Shown here: positions 14,631 through 14,966 of the stretch, one piece after another | Layout: each line of letters starts with the position of its first letter | Position numbering within the stretch: the first letter of the stretch is position 1 | DNA from: CAWKZT01 sp963854565 | Lineage (GTDB): Bacteria > Actinomycetota > Acidimicrobiia > Acidimicrobiales > JAHEJN01 | DNA length: 14,966 nt | NCBI GenBank assembly: GCA_963854565.1 | Contig: CAWKZT010000041.1 | Location: forward strand, 1 to 14,966 | Reading direction: 5' to 3' | The notes under the pieces: model-generated | Databases searched by the model: none | Told to the model about the DNA's origin: nothing | What the model saw: the letters and a program-made list of their open reading frames with translations, nothing else | Position numbers and translations under genes: made by a program

Positions 14631-14643
14631 AGATCGACACAAC

Positions 14644-14667
14644 AATCCAACTCCGTGAGTTGTGATT
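14644..14667 (+). terminator. Hairpin after the small ORF (weak terminator candidate)
   Basis: AATC (14644-14647) pairs with GATT (14664-14667), and CAACTC (14648-14653) with GAGTTG (14657-14662), leaving T63 bulged and a CGT loop. This gives a compact 10-bp stem 13 bp after the stop. It is followed by GGGACCAAAAAG rather than a T-run, so it may be an attenuator or mRNA 3' stabiliser instead of a classic intrinsic terminator. Confidence 0.35.
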
Positions 14668-14715
14668 GGGACCAAAAAGCGGCCAAGCTACCCGTCAGTA
14701 ACTACCTCTTTTTGT

Positions 14716-14721
14716 GAAGGA
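14716..14721 (+). promoter_or_regulatory. Shine-Dalgarno site of the thiolase gene
   Basis: GAAGGA lies 6 nt before the ATG at 14728. It is the clearest Shine-Dalgarno site in the window and fixes the thiolase start. Confidence 0.7.
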
Positions 14722-14727
14722 AGCCAA

Positions 14728-14966
14728 ATGGCTGACGCTGTCATTGTTGCCGCATCACGTACACCTATCGGACGTGCATGGAAGGGCTCGCTCTCAGAAG
14801 CTCGTCCCGACGATCTTTCGGCTTTCATTATCGACGATGTACTTAACAAAGTTCCGGCCCTTGACCGCAACGAAGTTGAAGACGTCATTTGGGGCTGTGG
14901 TCAGCCCGCTGGCGAGGCCGGTTTCAACATCGGTCGTGTCGCTGCCATTATGGCCGACATGCCCGA
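14728..14966 (+). CDS. Thiolase (acetyl-CoA acetyltransferase-like), 5' part only
   Basis: The first 79 codons are visible and the frame is open at the window end. The N-terminus ADAVIVAASRTPIGRAWKGSL is the standard thiolase opening: strand, then the RTPIGR turn. VEDVIWGCGQPAGEAGFNIGR at about residues 53-73 matches the conserved segment that precedes the active site. The nucleophilic cysteine, normally near residue 90, is beyond the window. Thiolases either cleave 3-ketoacyl-CoA in beta-oxidation or condense acetyl-CoA units; this part cannot separate the two. The gene has its own Shine-Dalgarno site and follows a hairpin, so it probably starts a new transcription unit. Confidence 0.9.
   Translation, partial: MADAVIVAASRTPIGRAWKGSLSEARPDDLSAFIIDDVLNKVPALDRNEVEDVIWGCGQPAGEAGFNIGRVAAIMADMP

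Noticed and set aside
1..14966. Mobile element, CRISPR or antiphage system
   Set aside because: No transposase, integrase, nuclease, Cas-like protein, spaced repeats or terminal inverted repeats were seen; gene content is ordinary metabolic and envelope genes plus orphans.

Overview
The window reads as chromosomal sequence from a moderately GC-rich actinobacterium. The main support is a CtpE-type P-type ATPase, a mycoredoxin-like glutaredoxin, and start codons preceded by TANNNT −10 hexamers instead of Shine-Dalgarno sites. A member of Acidimicrobiia or a similar environmental lineage is plausible, but no rRNA or other marker is present to settle it. No tRNA, rRNA, CRISPR array, insertion sequence, phage gene or recognisable defence system was found. 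Gene density is high and the coding frames look intact.

Layout. (1) Positions 1-280 hold no supported gene. They contain a 23-bp tandem repeat, a strong hairpin whose U-tract lies on the minus-strand side, and two palindromes upstream of a crotonase-family gene. (2) 281-5652 (+): a crotonase-superfamily protein with an isomerase-like active site, a small CxxC glutaredoxin-like protein, and a 1422-residue membrane protein joining a GT-C/PMT-like half to a DUF2298 ('YYY') half. (3) 5721-6614 (−): a SAM-dependent methyltransferase convergent with the giant membrane gene. (4) 6680-8260: three genes I cannot assign. Two are translationally coupled (+), the first being a membrane-anchored protein with three 26-residue repeats; the third is on the minus strand. 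(5) 8301-14307 (+): a compact five-gene run: O-acetylhomoserine sulfhydrylase, CoA-binding protein, Nudix hydrolase, CtpE-like ATPase and GT4 glycosyltransferase. Gaps are −4, 9, 4 and 4 bp. (6) 14436-14630: a small orphan ORF with a structured leader. (7) From 14728: the first 79 codons of a thiolase, cut by the window end.

How the genes may fit together. Crotonase and thiolase point to acyl-CoA (fatty acid) metabolism at both edges. The DUF2298 protein, methyltransferase and GT4 enzyme suggest envelope or glycan assembly. The metY run combines sulfur assimilation with CoA-related and ion-transport functions. These links are inferred from adjacency only.

The most distinctive signals are two. 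First, a TANNNT hexamer lies exactly 6 nt before the start codon of five genes, the geometry expected for leaderless transcription. Second, an unassigned membrane-anchored protein carries an exact 26-residue WSxxxFxV periodicity. Neither proves a new system, but both are visible directly in the sequence.
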